From positions 1 to 64,000 of the forward strand of contig JAYMTJ010000003.1 of the NCBI GenBank assembly GCA_036897525.1: DNA of 64,000 nucleotides. The letters are read 5' to 3'. The first letter of the stretch is position 1. Every line of letters starts with the position of its first letter. The notes beneath the pieces were generated by a model. That model did no database searches, was not told the origin of the DNA, and saw only the letters and a program-made list of their open reading frames with translations. This document shows positions 48,505 to 59,854 of this stretch, one piece after another. Made by a program: the position numbers and the translations under genes. This DNA comes from Pelargonium x hortorum (lineage: Eukaryota; Streptophyta; Magnoliopsida; Geraniales; Geraniaceae).

Positions 48505-48710
48505 TACCAGTCTCAGTACGAGCAGTAAGAGCAAGAATAGAAGTAGTACCCGTAGCTAGAGCAGTCCCAGAACCCAGTCAATAGCTGTCAGTCATTATAG
48601 GAGAACCAGTCCAACCCAGAGGAGGTGTCCCAGTCCTTAGCAAGTGTACTAGTCAGTAGCAGTCAGTAGAGGATGCCAGAGCAAGAGAAGCCCGCAAGCC
48701 AGCCAAAGAA
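48505..48710. repeat. T-poor, CAGT/AGCAG-rich tract
   Basis: About 200 bases with very little T, made of CAGT, CCAG, AGCAG and GAGCAAGAG words in irregular order (for example TAGTCAGTAGCAGTCAGTAG). It stands out sharply from flanking AT-rich DNA and looks like a decayed minisatellite. No frame through it is coding-like. Confidence 0.6.
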
Positions 48711-49430
48711 GGTGTATTCCTGTTCTAATGGAGGCTATGCTGCTAGTGTATTCCTTTGTTAGTTTAGAATTGTTATTTTTATTTTATTACTCTATATGAG
48801 TTTGTTATGAAGTAATATTGTACGAGTTATTATTTATATAATATCATATATTGCACGTTTAGAGACCTTGTTGTTATATTCCTTGCTATTAACGTTCTTT
48901 ATAGCAGCAGATGGTATGACACTCATGTTACCTACTTAGTGTTGAAAGAGCTTGCTAGCTAAGGACTTGACAATTGAGAGCTAAGAGGAGTGCTTACTAG
49001 ATTCACTTTCTTTGGGAATTGGGTGTTCCTTAAGCAGCTGGTGACTTTGTAGTTCTGATGGTATCGCTCTTTATACTATTCCTGATTTTTTTAGTATTTT
49101 AGCGTACGATGGGCTTACAATCCGTTAATTAGTTTAAATTGATATGGATTCCATTGGCCACCTTTATTTTATAAATAGGGAGTAGGGTCTCTTTTAGATT
49201 TATAGGTAATATTTGGTTAGGTAACCTGGTAAGGATTCGAGTCTTATCTCTTATAAATAGTAGTGAAATGAAATGGGAAAAGAACAGGAGTCTTATCATA
49301 TATTAGTTAAGCAACAAACAACAGCAAGACTTATTTATATACCCTCATTCTGGAAAGGAAGAATATAGCCAAGAGTACGGCGGGTAAGAGGACTTAAATA
49401 AAAGGTTATGAGGCAGCATAAGCTACAGAA

Positions 49431-49448
49431 TATATATATATATATATA
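49431..49448. repeat. (TA)9 microsatellite
   Basis: Nine uninterrupted TA units. Confidence 0.9.
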
Positions 49449-50586
49449 ATACGAGGGTTCTAATTTTCCAAAATCTTATGACTGTTACTAGCTATACCTT
49501 TCCTATCCTAATAACAACTAGAGCCTCCCTTTTTTTTTTTCATTTTAAGGATTTCCTTAACTCAATTCTTAAAGAAGAAAACAAACTCTCTTTTACATAC
49601 TCCCCTGTGGGCTTTATGGAATCAGAACCCCTTAAAAACTCGGAAACGTATAAGAAAGAGCAACTCCTTACTTAACTCATTTCTCTTGACTTTATAAGTC
49701 TTACAAAGCCCTGCCTGTCGGGTCCTAGCTGTGTCTTTTCTTTCCCTACTTTAGAATTTATAAGTAGTTATACTATCTTATAGTAGTGTTCTCTTAGTTG
49801 TATTATAACGAATACCCAGCCCTCTTCTTCTATGCTCTTATCAGTAACAGAGGATACAAACTTAGAATAAATCACCGACAGGAACGAAGTGAGGGAGGTT
49901 AATGTTATCTAATGTTGTAGATAGAACAGGAATACTGTAATAACCACCAACAAAAAAACGGACTTTCGCTAATCTACTTCACCTACAGTTTCCTTACTTC
50001 CTCTCATCTACTAAAAATCTAAAAAGACCTACTTTCTTAAGACCCAAAACCAGAAATATATAAGACTTAATAGACTCTCCAATATTTATTACTTTTATTC
50101 CCAAAATCACTAAGGAAACCCTAGTCACAAGCAAGACCTTTTATAAAGGGTTTTAACTAAACAGAATACTCTATCTATTAAGTGTAGCAGAAAACAGAGC
50201 CTACCATTTACAGTTTTAGATGACTTTCCTTGGCTTACATTCAATTAGCATCAGGAGTAAGTAAGAGTTTCGGCAGCAAGAGCAAGTAAGAGGATCTCCA
50301 GCTGGCTGGATTACCCGAAAGCATTCAACTCTATAGTATAGGTATTAAGTGGGTCGATCGAAGAGGGGAATTTGTACTTCTATTATATAGTAGAAAACCT
50401 TTTGACTTTCTATTTATCAGTGGGAAACCCTTAAAATTGTAGCAGTTCCATCATAAGTCCTTAAAAGCAAAGGGAATTTTCTTGGGACTGGGAAGCTCTT
50501 GACCTTTTTTTTAATCCCTCATAAGGTAATGGAACTTCCTGCAGATACTGGATTTAAAGGGGTTATTACAATTCAAAAGTTGACAG

Positions 50587-50615
50587 AGGTAAAGCAATAC
50601 TAATTCGTGCGATAC
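50587..50615 (+). repeat. Dispersed repeat family B, copy 2
   Basis: AGGTAAAGCAATACTAATTCG then TGCGATACAG. Copy 1 is at 19474. The CAAAAGTT-GACAG just before it (50574) is also found before copy 3 (58927). Confidence 0.55.
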
Positions 50616-50689
50616 AGGCGTAAAGCATATTCTCTCGTAACGTAAACAGTATAGAACGTACCATCAAAGATAATGTTTTTTTTGTATTC

Positions 50690-50752
50690 TTTGTTATGTT
50701 AGAGCGCGATTTGCATCTACGAATAACCTTAGGTTCAAATCCCATATAAGTA
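50690..50752 (+). pseudogene. tRNA-like remnant (T-arm)
   Basis: AGGTTCAAATCCC at 50731-50743 is a near-canonical T-loop and GTTAGAGCGCG at 50697-50707 recalls the end of a D-arm. The distance between them is a little short for a tRNA and stems beyond the T-loop do not pair. Weak call. Confidence 0.22.
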
Positions 50753-50924
50753 AGCTCTTTGAGGTGGGAGTGTCTAGCCAGCTAAACCTTTATAGTAGTA
50801 AAAGGAGCCCTTTCTATTCTGCCAGGTATTGGAACTTTGTGGACGTGGTTTAGTTATTCTGTTGAGTCGTAGGATAATCTCAGTCTTTCAGTTAGCTGAA
50901 GACCTTCCCCATCCTTATTTTCTA

Positions 50925-51085
50925 AATTTGAAATAACAGTAAAGAGGTCCCTGAATCTAGGAAAGATCCTTAAGGGGTTGACTTCCTCCTAAAAGGAGCA
51001 AAAGATGTTTTACAGATATTTACCTTCAGATTTTCTGTGTACAAGGTTTCAAATCTTAAGCTCCTAAAAGTTAGGAGGCTTGCTC
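50925..51085 (+). pseudogene. LSU rRNA P-loop-region-like fragment
   Basis: TTTGAAATAACA (50927) and then GGTTGACT-TCCTCCTAAA-AGGAGCA-AAAG (50976-51004) follow the LSU domain V order TTGAAATACCA ... GTTTGACTGGGGCGGTC-TCCTCCTAAA-GAGTAACGG-AGGAGCACGAAGG (about E. coli 2170-2280). The two stretches of about nine bases set off by dashes are missing here, including the P-loop itself, so as drawn it cannot be a working ribosomal centre. A second hairpin of the same kind, CTCCTAAAAGTTAGGAG with closing AG/CT, lies at 51059-51080 and resembles another version of the same helix (CTCCTAAAAAGTAACGGAGG). Both are seen directly; the rRNA identity is inferred. Confidence 0.4.
51059..51080. repeat. Strong hairpin
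   Basis: CTCCTAA-AAG-TTAGGAG is a perfect 7-bp stem with a 3-base loop, extended by AG/CT across a bulged G. No T-run follows, so it is not called a terminator. Confidence 0.7.
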
Positions 51086-52770
51086 TTTAGAAGAAGATAT
51101 TAAGACCATTTTAGTTACTTTATCCTGTAGGAATTCCTTATTTAAGACTCAAAACTATATAATTAAACGGGGATTAACTCTACCTCATTACGGGGAAAAG
51201 CTCTCCTTCTTTTTTATTCCTTTTAAATCTAAATTAGCAGTTAAAAATTCAAAGTCTAAGTATCCATTTATCCATTAAATTAAAGAATTGCTACTCTCGG
51301 ATAAGAAAGATTTTTAGAATATTAAAGCTAAAGAGCCTGAATTTCCAGTAAGTGAAAGTAGAAATGTGTATTTTAGTTTAGAGCCTTTTCTATTTTATTT
51401 AAAGGTTGTAGGTTTTGGAATCACAAGAGCATGTTGGGAATAAGGAAGAGGATCTATCTCGGGCTCGGGATCCCTTAGAGTTTGCATTATTTGCCCTGTT
51501 TATCCTTGTTTACATTCTTTTTTTAGCCTATCTATATATAGTCCCGTTATCTTTACTAGTTTCTACTTTCTATCAAGTGGTTCCCTTCTCTTTTGCAATC
51601 TTCAAGGCCTTGTCAAAACTTCTACCAGATAGGGGGCATCTAACTTTTTTTTTTACAAATTGACCTTGTTTTCGTGTAACACTTAAAAATGTTTCATTTT
51701 GGTCTATAGTATAAGATAAGAATCGTGTAAACTTTCTTTTTTATTTTTATAGGAGACTTTGATCATCTTTCTCAACCGTTTCCTTTGATGAATAAGTGCC
51801 TTTATTTGTAAAGAAGTAGAGGCTTTTTCTAAACAAAACAATGTTAATGAAAATGAAAGGAAATCTCAGTAGTACAAAAGTGCAAATAGTAAAAAAAAGA
51901 CACTTATGAAAAAATAAAAAGAAAGTTCCAAAATATTTATCGCATGGCGGGTAACCTAAAAACTAGATTATCAAAGCTATCTAAACTAAAAGGCAAAACC
52001 CTCTGGGTATATCAGCTTATTAGAGTTAGAGTTTACAGTACACAAATCAACCCTGATTTATAGAGATCCCACCAACCAAATCCTACGCTTTAATTAGGTA
52101 ACTTCCTTTTGTTCTTGAGTTTCACCCTTCGTCCTAACTAAGGCCTATCAGGTTCCAACCTTGTTGCTTCCTAAACGGGATAAGTAGTTCCTTCTATCTT
52201 ATGGGCTTTTGGGTAAAGGATCCCCTTGAGTTGAGGAAAGGGTTCCTGTACATAACGGGACTTGGTTTATACTTAAATTCTCCCGTTGTTAGAGAATTCA
52301 AAATATAATATATACTAGAATTAAAGCGGGGGTACCCTTTCTAGGACTACCTTGTTTTTCTCAGAATAGGTTAATAATAAAACAGCAATTAATTCATAAC
52401 TCTGCTCAATGTCAATATCTAGAAAAAACTTAAGCCTCCCACTCTTAAAAAAAGAGGGGAGAGCAATCTTAACTAATAAGTCGAATTAGTATTTATAGTT
52501 TATATTCAAGGTTAGACTAAGTCAAGGTTAGTTGTACTGTTTCCTCTGAAGTAAAAAATGCCCTTTATGGGGTTATTTTGTACGTTTGTTTCAACATAGA
52601 GCTGTGCGGAGGGGGTATGACCCTTTTGTTGCTAAGAATTCTGCTGTATTTTGTAGGCAACTTGAACTTGATTTTCATGCTTTATAAGGAATGTGCCTAT
52701 GCCGAGAGTTTCAAGCTAAGTATAGTTAATAAGTTTTAAGGATCCCGTGCATTTTTTTGAAAGTCAGGAG
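51086..52770. other. Non-coding, nothing recognised
   Basis: The frame at 51415-51663 (82 codons) encodes a hydrophobic middle (about residues 25-65) after a charged start, as a small membrane protein might, but I know no relative and T-rich DNA gives such peptides by chance. Confidence 0.45.
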
Positions 52771-52774
52771 TTAT

Positions 52775-52890
52775 AATACTCCAAAGGACTTTATAATCTT
52801 CGCTTGACAAGACTCAAACCTATGCCTGTCTAGGGATTTCTAGTTTTACTTCACCCTGTGTTCTGCTAACTCGAGCGCAACCCTCATACA
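52775..52890 (+). pseudogene. SSU rRNA 3'-major-domain-like fragment
   Basis: ACTCCAAAGGA (52778), TTTATAATC (52790), ATGCCTGTC (52822) and CGAGCGCAACCCT (52872) match in order AACTCAAAGGAATT, GTTTAATTCGATG, ATGGCTGTC and CGAGCGCAACCCT of SSU rRNA (about E. coli 905-1110). The last is an exact, G/C-rich 13-base match. Its distance from ATGCCTGTC is 50 bases, against 48 in the E. coli sequence I remember. The stretch between them has lost the usual GTCGTCAGCTC core. This is the strongest single rRNA signal in the window. It lies 42 kb from the SSU-like region at 9531 and covers mostly a part not visible there. Confidence 0.45.
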
Positions 52891-54230
52891 AAAAATTCTG
52901 GTTGGGTAACTTCCTTACTTAGTACGTTTACGGCCCCGAAGTTAACCATTTGACCCCTTTCCTGGGCTGGGTCTTGTTACCCGTTTTGGCAGATTTTCTA
53001 ATTTTCTTTTTTGTTATACAAGTTTCTGAGGATGCCTCAAAACTCACATATTTCAAAAAACAAGTGACCCTTTAATTAGAGTTACTTTCCTAGTAAGAAC
53101 CGGGGTTTATGTTCGAGGTCTAATCATCTCCATATTATGTGTTGAATTTAGGTTCTCTTGTTTGTATAGCGTTTTATCTCGTGAATTCTTACTGATTGCT
53201 TTCTATCCAGACCTTTTACTATTCCATGTTTTTTGAAAGTCTCCTTCTCTTTTTATACCGGGATCCTTAGATATGAACATTACGAAATTTGAAATGTTCT
53301 CTTTTGCCTATCTAGGGGTCTTATAGTTGAGCAAAGCCCTGCTAAAGGAAAGCCTACCACTAGATTGAGAACACTAGAATAAAGACAATAACCAAGAGCC
53401 CCATATGCGCCCCGTCCCCTATTTTTTGCCCTAAGAGTATACTTCTAATGTTCCTGCGAATCCTTCTGCTCTTGCTCCTGCAAGGACTAAAATCCAGAAT
53501 ACAAAAGTCAAGAAGAAGAGTATTTAGGACTTTAGAGCAGGAGCTTTAATTGAATAGGATTCTGCTTTTAGAGATTAGAGAGCCGTAGGATTGCTTTTTA
53601 GTAACAACGAAGTTCAGATTTTGGTGTCATAGTGTAAGGAATTATCTACACTAATAAAATGGAATAGCTAGTTCCAATAAGTACAGTTAGCCTGGGAATA
53701 AAGAATTTAAGTATAGTAAATCAAATTAAGTTAAATGTATCAACGCATGAAGGAAGTCCCCGAAATGCAGAGTTTATAGCAACCTTGGGTGATTAGCAGC
53801 AGGTAGTTATTATAGTTCGGTTTGGTTTTAGGGTTTAGGCTATCAATAGACCGCAAAGACAGAGTTGCATTATGGGGCTTAAGTAGGTCGATTCAAGAGT
53901 TTTGTTAGACTGACTTTTCAGTTTCCTTAATTATTTTATGCTACAATACAAAACAAAGAATCTTCCTTTTCTGTGGGGTAGTAAGACACAGGGGTTCCTT
54001 TTGGTTGGTGAGTTCCATACTATACTTATAAAATACCCCTTATTTAGACTTTTGGAAGATTTGAATCGGATCCTGTTGGAAATTCCGACGGTTTTACGAT
54101 ATAAACTTCAGAACTTTAGAATGTGGAGAGACACAGGAATGCCGCCTAAATACTCAAGGAATCCTGGGACAAAGTCTAGAATATCGAAGAAAACAAACAA
54201 ATAGTGCTTATTAGAGTGGAGAAACTGGAG
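52891..54230. other. Non-coding with repeat C copy 2
   Basis: Repeat C copy 2 is at 53570-53638. The frame at 53938-54204 (88 codons) has a protein-like composition but is not recognised. Confidence 0.5.
53570..53638 (+). repeat. Dispersed repeat family C, copy 2
   Basis: See 48050-48118. It begins GAGATTAGAGAGCCGTAGG and ends TTTTGGTGTCATAGTGTAAG. Confidence 0.65.
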
Positions 54231-56234
54231 TTATGTAACAAGAAAAAAAAAAGGCTTACCTTAAGGGGTCCTCGGAATCCACCCGTTTCTTGTAAGGAAT
54301 TCTTTCTAATTAATTGAGAAGCGGTAGCCCTGGCACAGGAGGAAAATTAACATTAGTGAGTTGGAATACCCTAAAAAAGGATAAAGATCACAAACGGGAT
54401 TCAAGGCAAGGGTCTTCTTAGTTAAGTTAACAAAGCAATATATATAAGCAGTTGGTTACATTACATTACAGTGAAACTTAGTTTTATGTGATAGATAGGG
54501 TATTGGATTACTCAAACCATAAGCTGTAAAGCGGAAATCCATAGAATAGACCAACTTAGGTTGGTTAGATAGTAATAGTTAAATCATTAGATGCTCCAGA
54601 ACCGGGTAGGGCTCCTTACTTAATTCAGGTTTGAAAATACCGGTAATTAGCTATAAAAACTGACTAGGATATATAATACAACGGGCCCCCTTATAATTCT
54701 AACACTGGGTTTTGAAATACCTTCAGGTATAAGTTCTTTATAAACAGTATCCTTTTGGAATACCTATGTCGTATCTTAATCAGTTATATTTTTTTAACAA
54801 GGGCTTTCGGGGATATACCTTGTTTTAGTAGGACGCTTTTGTATAGAATCCCAGTACTTTTCGGGATACGGATACCTCGATTTGTAAATAATTATTAGAA
54901 TTCTTGCTAGGGTTTGGGACTAGTAGGGCTCTACATCTTATCATTCTTTAACATAATACATCTCATGCCTTAAATGTTACCCCGCTAGATCTAGGGTTTC
55001 TTATTAGTCAAAAAAGTGCTTTTAAAGCTCTAGACTCAAAACAAACACTCATTATTTTATAATGGACCCGGCATTTTCTTGCCTAAACGACTTTTGCTTG
55101 CCTTAAGATACTTAACAGAGAAAGCGCTTAAAAATAAAGGGCGGTAGCTAATGAACTCTTAACCTCGAAAACCGAAGCTACTTTGCTCCTAGCTTTAGAG
55201 CTTGAAGGAGAATTCTGTGATTCAGTTGACTTTCCTCGCTATTGAGATAGATTTGGTATTATAAAGGGATCAAAAGGCAGTGCAATTTAACTTAATGAAA
55301 GGTTCAAAGGTTTACCCATAGAATTGTGAACCGATTTTAAGACTACTCCGAAGTACTAACTAGAATTAATTGCTAGAAAACTGATATTAAATAAATTACA
55401 GAACAGCTCAATAGGATACAAATAATAAAGGAGTTTTACTACAGGGCTAACACTCGGCGCGATCTTAAGGCTAATGACAAATAAAGAAAGGTACCGGGTA
55501 CTGCAGGTGAAATTAATTACAACAAAGGAGTACTGTAAAGAAATGCTGCCTTTCATTTCTATCCTTATTGGAACCGAATAAGGGCTAAAAGATACCGACT
55601 AGTAACAAGAAGTCTCCTCTCAAAAAGCTACTGCTACGGGTAAACCTGTTAACAGGCATGCCCTTTAATTAAGGGATAAATTCAGTATTAAGAAATTCTT
55701 TATAGCAATCCAGCTTACGCTTTGGTTGGAAATATAACCGCTGTTTCGGCTTTAAATTTAGGAAACTAAGCCATACATCCCAAAGAAAAAACCCGCCTAA
55801 ATGCTAAATGTCAGAATTAGCCTTTGCGTTTAACTATAGAAAGACTTCAATAACGATAACTTATTTTATTGAACAAGCCTACAAATGAGTTGAGTCCCGA
55901 TATTACGAAAAGTTCTACTTAGAATCTATTTAAGTTAGTTAAGCAATTCGGTTTAAGATTTGTAAATTCCGGTAATTGTTTTCTTAAAGAGGTACCTTTT
56001 CGTTCGCTAAACTCCCGATCAGAATAGATTGTAGATTGTTTCCAAAAAGGCCCTACATTTTCTAAGGTGAATTACTCTTCTTATAATAGAATGCTTTAGG
56101 GTTCCCTATATCATGGGAATTCCTTAGTTTACAAGGAGTACCCTTTAGAGTGTACTTCTAATATTATTAGAGATTCTCTTTTGACTTGAAAGTTATAGTA
56201 TTATGCCTACCCACTTCAATTAAGTGCAGGAAAT

Positions 56235-56270
56235 TTCTTCCTTTTGGCTAAACAAGATCTGATTGATGAT
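56235..56270 (+). repeat. Repeat family A, partial copy
   Basis: TTCTTCCTTTTGGCTAAACAAGATCTGATTGATGA resembles only the AACAAGATCTAACTAATGA core of copies 1 and 2. Confidence 0.35.
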
Positions 56271-58925
56271 TTTTTCAACCCGTACACTACTCTTCAAAGT
56301 AACTCTAAGTTAATTTCTGGATTTTTTTTCTAGAATTCGCAGCCGAGAAAAAACGCTGGGATATCCTACACAAATATTAACATTAAAAGCGATGGCTCAC
56401 TCCTTTCCTTATCCGGGTACTTCTTCATATAAAAAGTTTAATAGCTTGCTAAATAGAGTTTTAATTACTCGGAGGAAGTGGAAGATTACACGAAAACTCT
56501 TCAGTACCACAGTAGTACTAGGAAATAGATTATAACATGTAAATTACCGCAGTCTCACTTACGTACAATCTTTTGTAACGAGGTTCTCCAAAGCTCTCTA
56601 TTAAAACATGAATAAGTTAATTCAGGTATCTTATACCCGAGCGGAAACTCCTAAAGCGGCGAGGCAAAGACTTTCTTTCCATAAGAGGCTTTACGCTAGA
56701 AGGTTGCTACTAAAACTCAATTGCAATTCTCTGAAAAGTAATCTAAAGCGTCGGGCGGAGCCCTTGAGAATAGGGGTGTAGTCAAAGAGGAGCAGTAGGA
56801 TTTATTTGTATGGAAACCTATATATAAAAAAGGGATTTTCTTTATTCTTGACTTGATTATAGAATCTCCTATAATCAACTAGTAGCGTATGTCATTTTTA
56901 TTTTATTACGTCCCTTTATTATATAATATAAACCTTTGGACTATAAAAGAAATACATTTTTATAGACTAAAATGACTTAAGCCCCTTTCTTGTTTTACCA
57001 ATATGAGTGCTGCGGGGTTCCTGTGGGATATAGAAACAGCTTTTGTCTTTACTTTAATACGAAAAATCCGCTAGGTTACGCCTTTCTCTTTTGGCTTCTT
57101 CTTTAGCATAGTGCGCGTTCTTTTCTTATAGGGTATCCAGCCATATAAAGTTTTTATATGCAAAGTCATCGACACTTAGTCCTGATCAAGGTTCCATATC
57201 CCAAATCTCTGTATTAGGGTTTACTCTTTTTAAATTCCGAATTTAGCAGGATTAAAAAAAAAGCTACCTTTTTTTATAATACCACGCACGACCCAAGGTT
57301 ACTATAGAACGTCTATAAAGGAACTTCTTTCTTTTATTGCAATTAATTATGTCTTAATAAAATAAACTTTGACAGTACCTGCTGTTGAAAATTTAGGGGA
57401 GCTTGACAAAATGCGCGCAGTTTCTGATTGTTTATATCCTAGGGTTAAAGTCCTAAGATAAGGGTTAAAGTAAAAAGCCTTGGGTAAAAGAAAATTTTTT
57501 TTGTATTGCTGTAGAGTTACTACTTACTATAAAGTACGGATTGGCTTGAGTTTTGTTTAGCGTTTAAAGGTTTTTTTCTCGGGTCTTGGGCAAGAAAAAA
57601 GACTGAGTATAAAAGTAAAATGACTTGCGATTAGGAGGCTCCCATAGGTCTCGAGCCAGACGCGAAACTAAATAAGAGGTTAGGACTGCAAAAAACCTAA
57701 CTAACTGGGTGCTAACAGGAAAGAGCCTGCAAATCCTAAGTCTTGAGAAAAAATTCAATTCTTTTTTCTGGAAGAAAGTAAGAATTCTAGGGCATTTTGT
57801 AACCAAAAGAGTTTTTGCCAATCAATCTCCAAGGGTTCCGTTCCAGATAGAGTAGGAAAACGAAACTTAAACGAGACAGACGTGTAAAGGGGCCCCGAGC
57901 TCTCTAAAGCCAACTACTTGTTGTTTTTTTAGAGGAAACTCAAAAATTAAGGTTCTATACGAAAGCTTGGTTCATTTCCCAAGGATTTGCTGGATACTAC
58001 TATACTACTATTATACTTTAATAACTTCTCAAAAAAAGAAAAGATTGGGTCACGCAACTCCGTAAGAAGAAATTCTTCCTTAATATAAGCTGTAACTATC
58101 TTAATCTAATCTTATAGGATTGTTTTACTCAATTAAATTACAGGGCTCCCCTAAATAAAAAATCTACAGCAATTCTAATTCTAATTTAGAAAAAAGACCT
58201 TATTCTATTTACTTATGTTTAAAGTCCCTGTATAAAAATGTCTTGTAACGCTATATCGATCGCAAAAACGAGTCTACTATTACTAGGCATTCCCAAAGCT
58301 CACGTTTATTCGGGTGTTTCCTTACTACAAGTTCCCTACCATACTATGTTTGTTTTAATCCCTTAGACTTCCATAAGGAGTTTGTCTCAGCTACAATTAA
58401 GAACAGTCTTTAGGGGGCCTACAGGTATTTATGTATTTATCAGTTTTTTCTCTTGTACGACGAATAAGTAGGCATTTTATATAACCTCCCAGTAACGGAT
58501 TAATAGCACTAAAGCTATAAATAAAAGGAGTGCCTTTATTTTGCAATTCCTGATAATAAAAGAAAAATATTCTAGCTACGCATAAAAACGGATTCTAGAA
58601 AGTTATCCAACCGGCATTCTCAGTCCGAATCCGCAACTTACTATTACCTATTCTATAATTCTTTACTTGCTATATTTGACTGTGAAAAGACCCTGCTTTA
58701 TTATTATTTTCATTTCAGATGGGATTCTTTTTTTTGTAGAACTTCATATTTTATTGCTTGATGAGCAAGATAAAGGATACGCAGAAAGACACCAACGAGA
58801 TTTGATGATTAAAAAGTAGTTAGTTCTGCACTCTTTCTTTACTTTAACCCAGGCAAAGTGAGTCAATTTTTGAGAAATCTACTTCATTAAAGTTAAAAAT
58901 TTCTCAAGAATGATATTTACTTCTA

Positions 58926-58965
58926 ACAAAAGTTAGACAGATTCCCGGCAAAGCATTACTATCAT
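58926..58965 (+). repeat. Dispersed repeat family B, copy 3
   Basis: CAAAAGTTAGACAG-ATTCCC-GGCAAAGCATTACTAT corresponds to CAAAAGTTGACAGA-GGTAAAGCAATACTAA of copy 2, with about five extra bases (ATTCCC) inserted. Confidence 0.45.
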
Positions 58966-59023
58966 TACTATAGAGGAATATGCATAGAATAATGTTTGTT
59001 ATGTATGCTTTTTTTACTTATAT

Positions 59024-59043
59024 TCCTGGTTAATCCTGGTTAA
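59024..59043. repeat. 10-bp tandem duplication
   Basis: TCCTGGTTAA twice, perfect. Confidence 0.9.
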
Positions 59044-59834
59044 TATAGAGGGGGTCCAGAAAATAGTCGTGATAAAAAAAGGATAGTTTTAATCCAATAA
59101 CTAGTTAGGTTCACTAAAAATTGAAGTCTTAGGAATCTAAGTTACGAGTCGCACATTTTTTAGTCCGATGAGCGTAATAGAACAATTAGGAAATACTTAT
59201 TCTATATCGTCGTAATACAAGGAGCTTTGCTAATTAATGGAACAAAAAAAACTTGGCAAGTCAAAGCCAAACTAGGACCCTTCTGAATCAAGCTCCTGGT
59301 TATTGTTGTATTTCTAGTACTTTTTATTGCTATACTAGAATATGGAAAATGTCATTTTGAAATAAGTACGTTAACAACGACAGAATCAGCCAACATTTGG
59401 ATTATCAACAACGCCCTAAAGACTTTCACTAAACTAAATAAGTATTGTTCCCGATCCGATTGTAACTTTTTTTATTTAACTAGTATTAATCGAGTCACTT
59501 ATTTAGCTCTTATTTCCTCCTACCTTCAGCAAACGCTTTTACAGCTAACTTAATAGGGATCGATCCTTCGTTTTTTTAACCTATATCCTACTCACGGGCT
59601 TACGCTTTTATACAATTCTTTACTAATACTATAATACTAATATAAGGCCTTATCAGAAATCCCCAACTATTTCACATTAAAATTGCTCCGTATTTGTATT
59701 AGCACCCTGCTTTTCGGATTCCAAATTCAAGACATTACCAATTCTTTCTAAAAGGGTACTTTTTTTTAGACTTGTTCCCTCGACTTCTATTCTAGAAAGT
59801 GTACCTATATCTAGTCTAGGAGAACCCTCCCCTC

Positions 59835-59854
59835 CTACAATTGGCTACAATTGG
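59835..59854. repeat. 10-bp tandem duplication
   Basis: CTACAATTGG twice, perfect. Confidence 0.9.

Larger units (their letters stand above)
48711..50900. other. Non-coding, mixed
   Basis: A TA microsatellite at 49431-49448, repeat B copy 2 at 50587-50615 and a tRNA-like remnant near 50690. The plus strand turns C-rich at about 49900-50240. The frame at 49478-49675 is unrecognised. Confidence 0.5.

Noticed and set aside
53576-53617. Group II intron domain V candidate (GAGCCGT...GTTC)
   Set aside because: The two halves do not form the needed stem and the AGC triad and bulge are absent; the stretch is part of repeat C.
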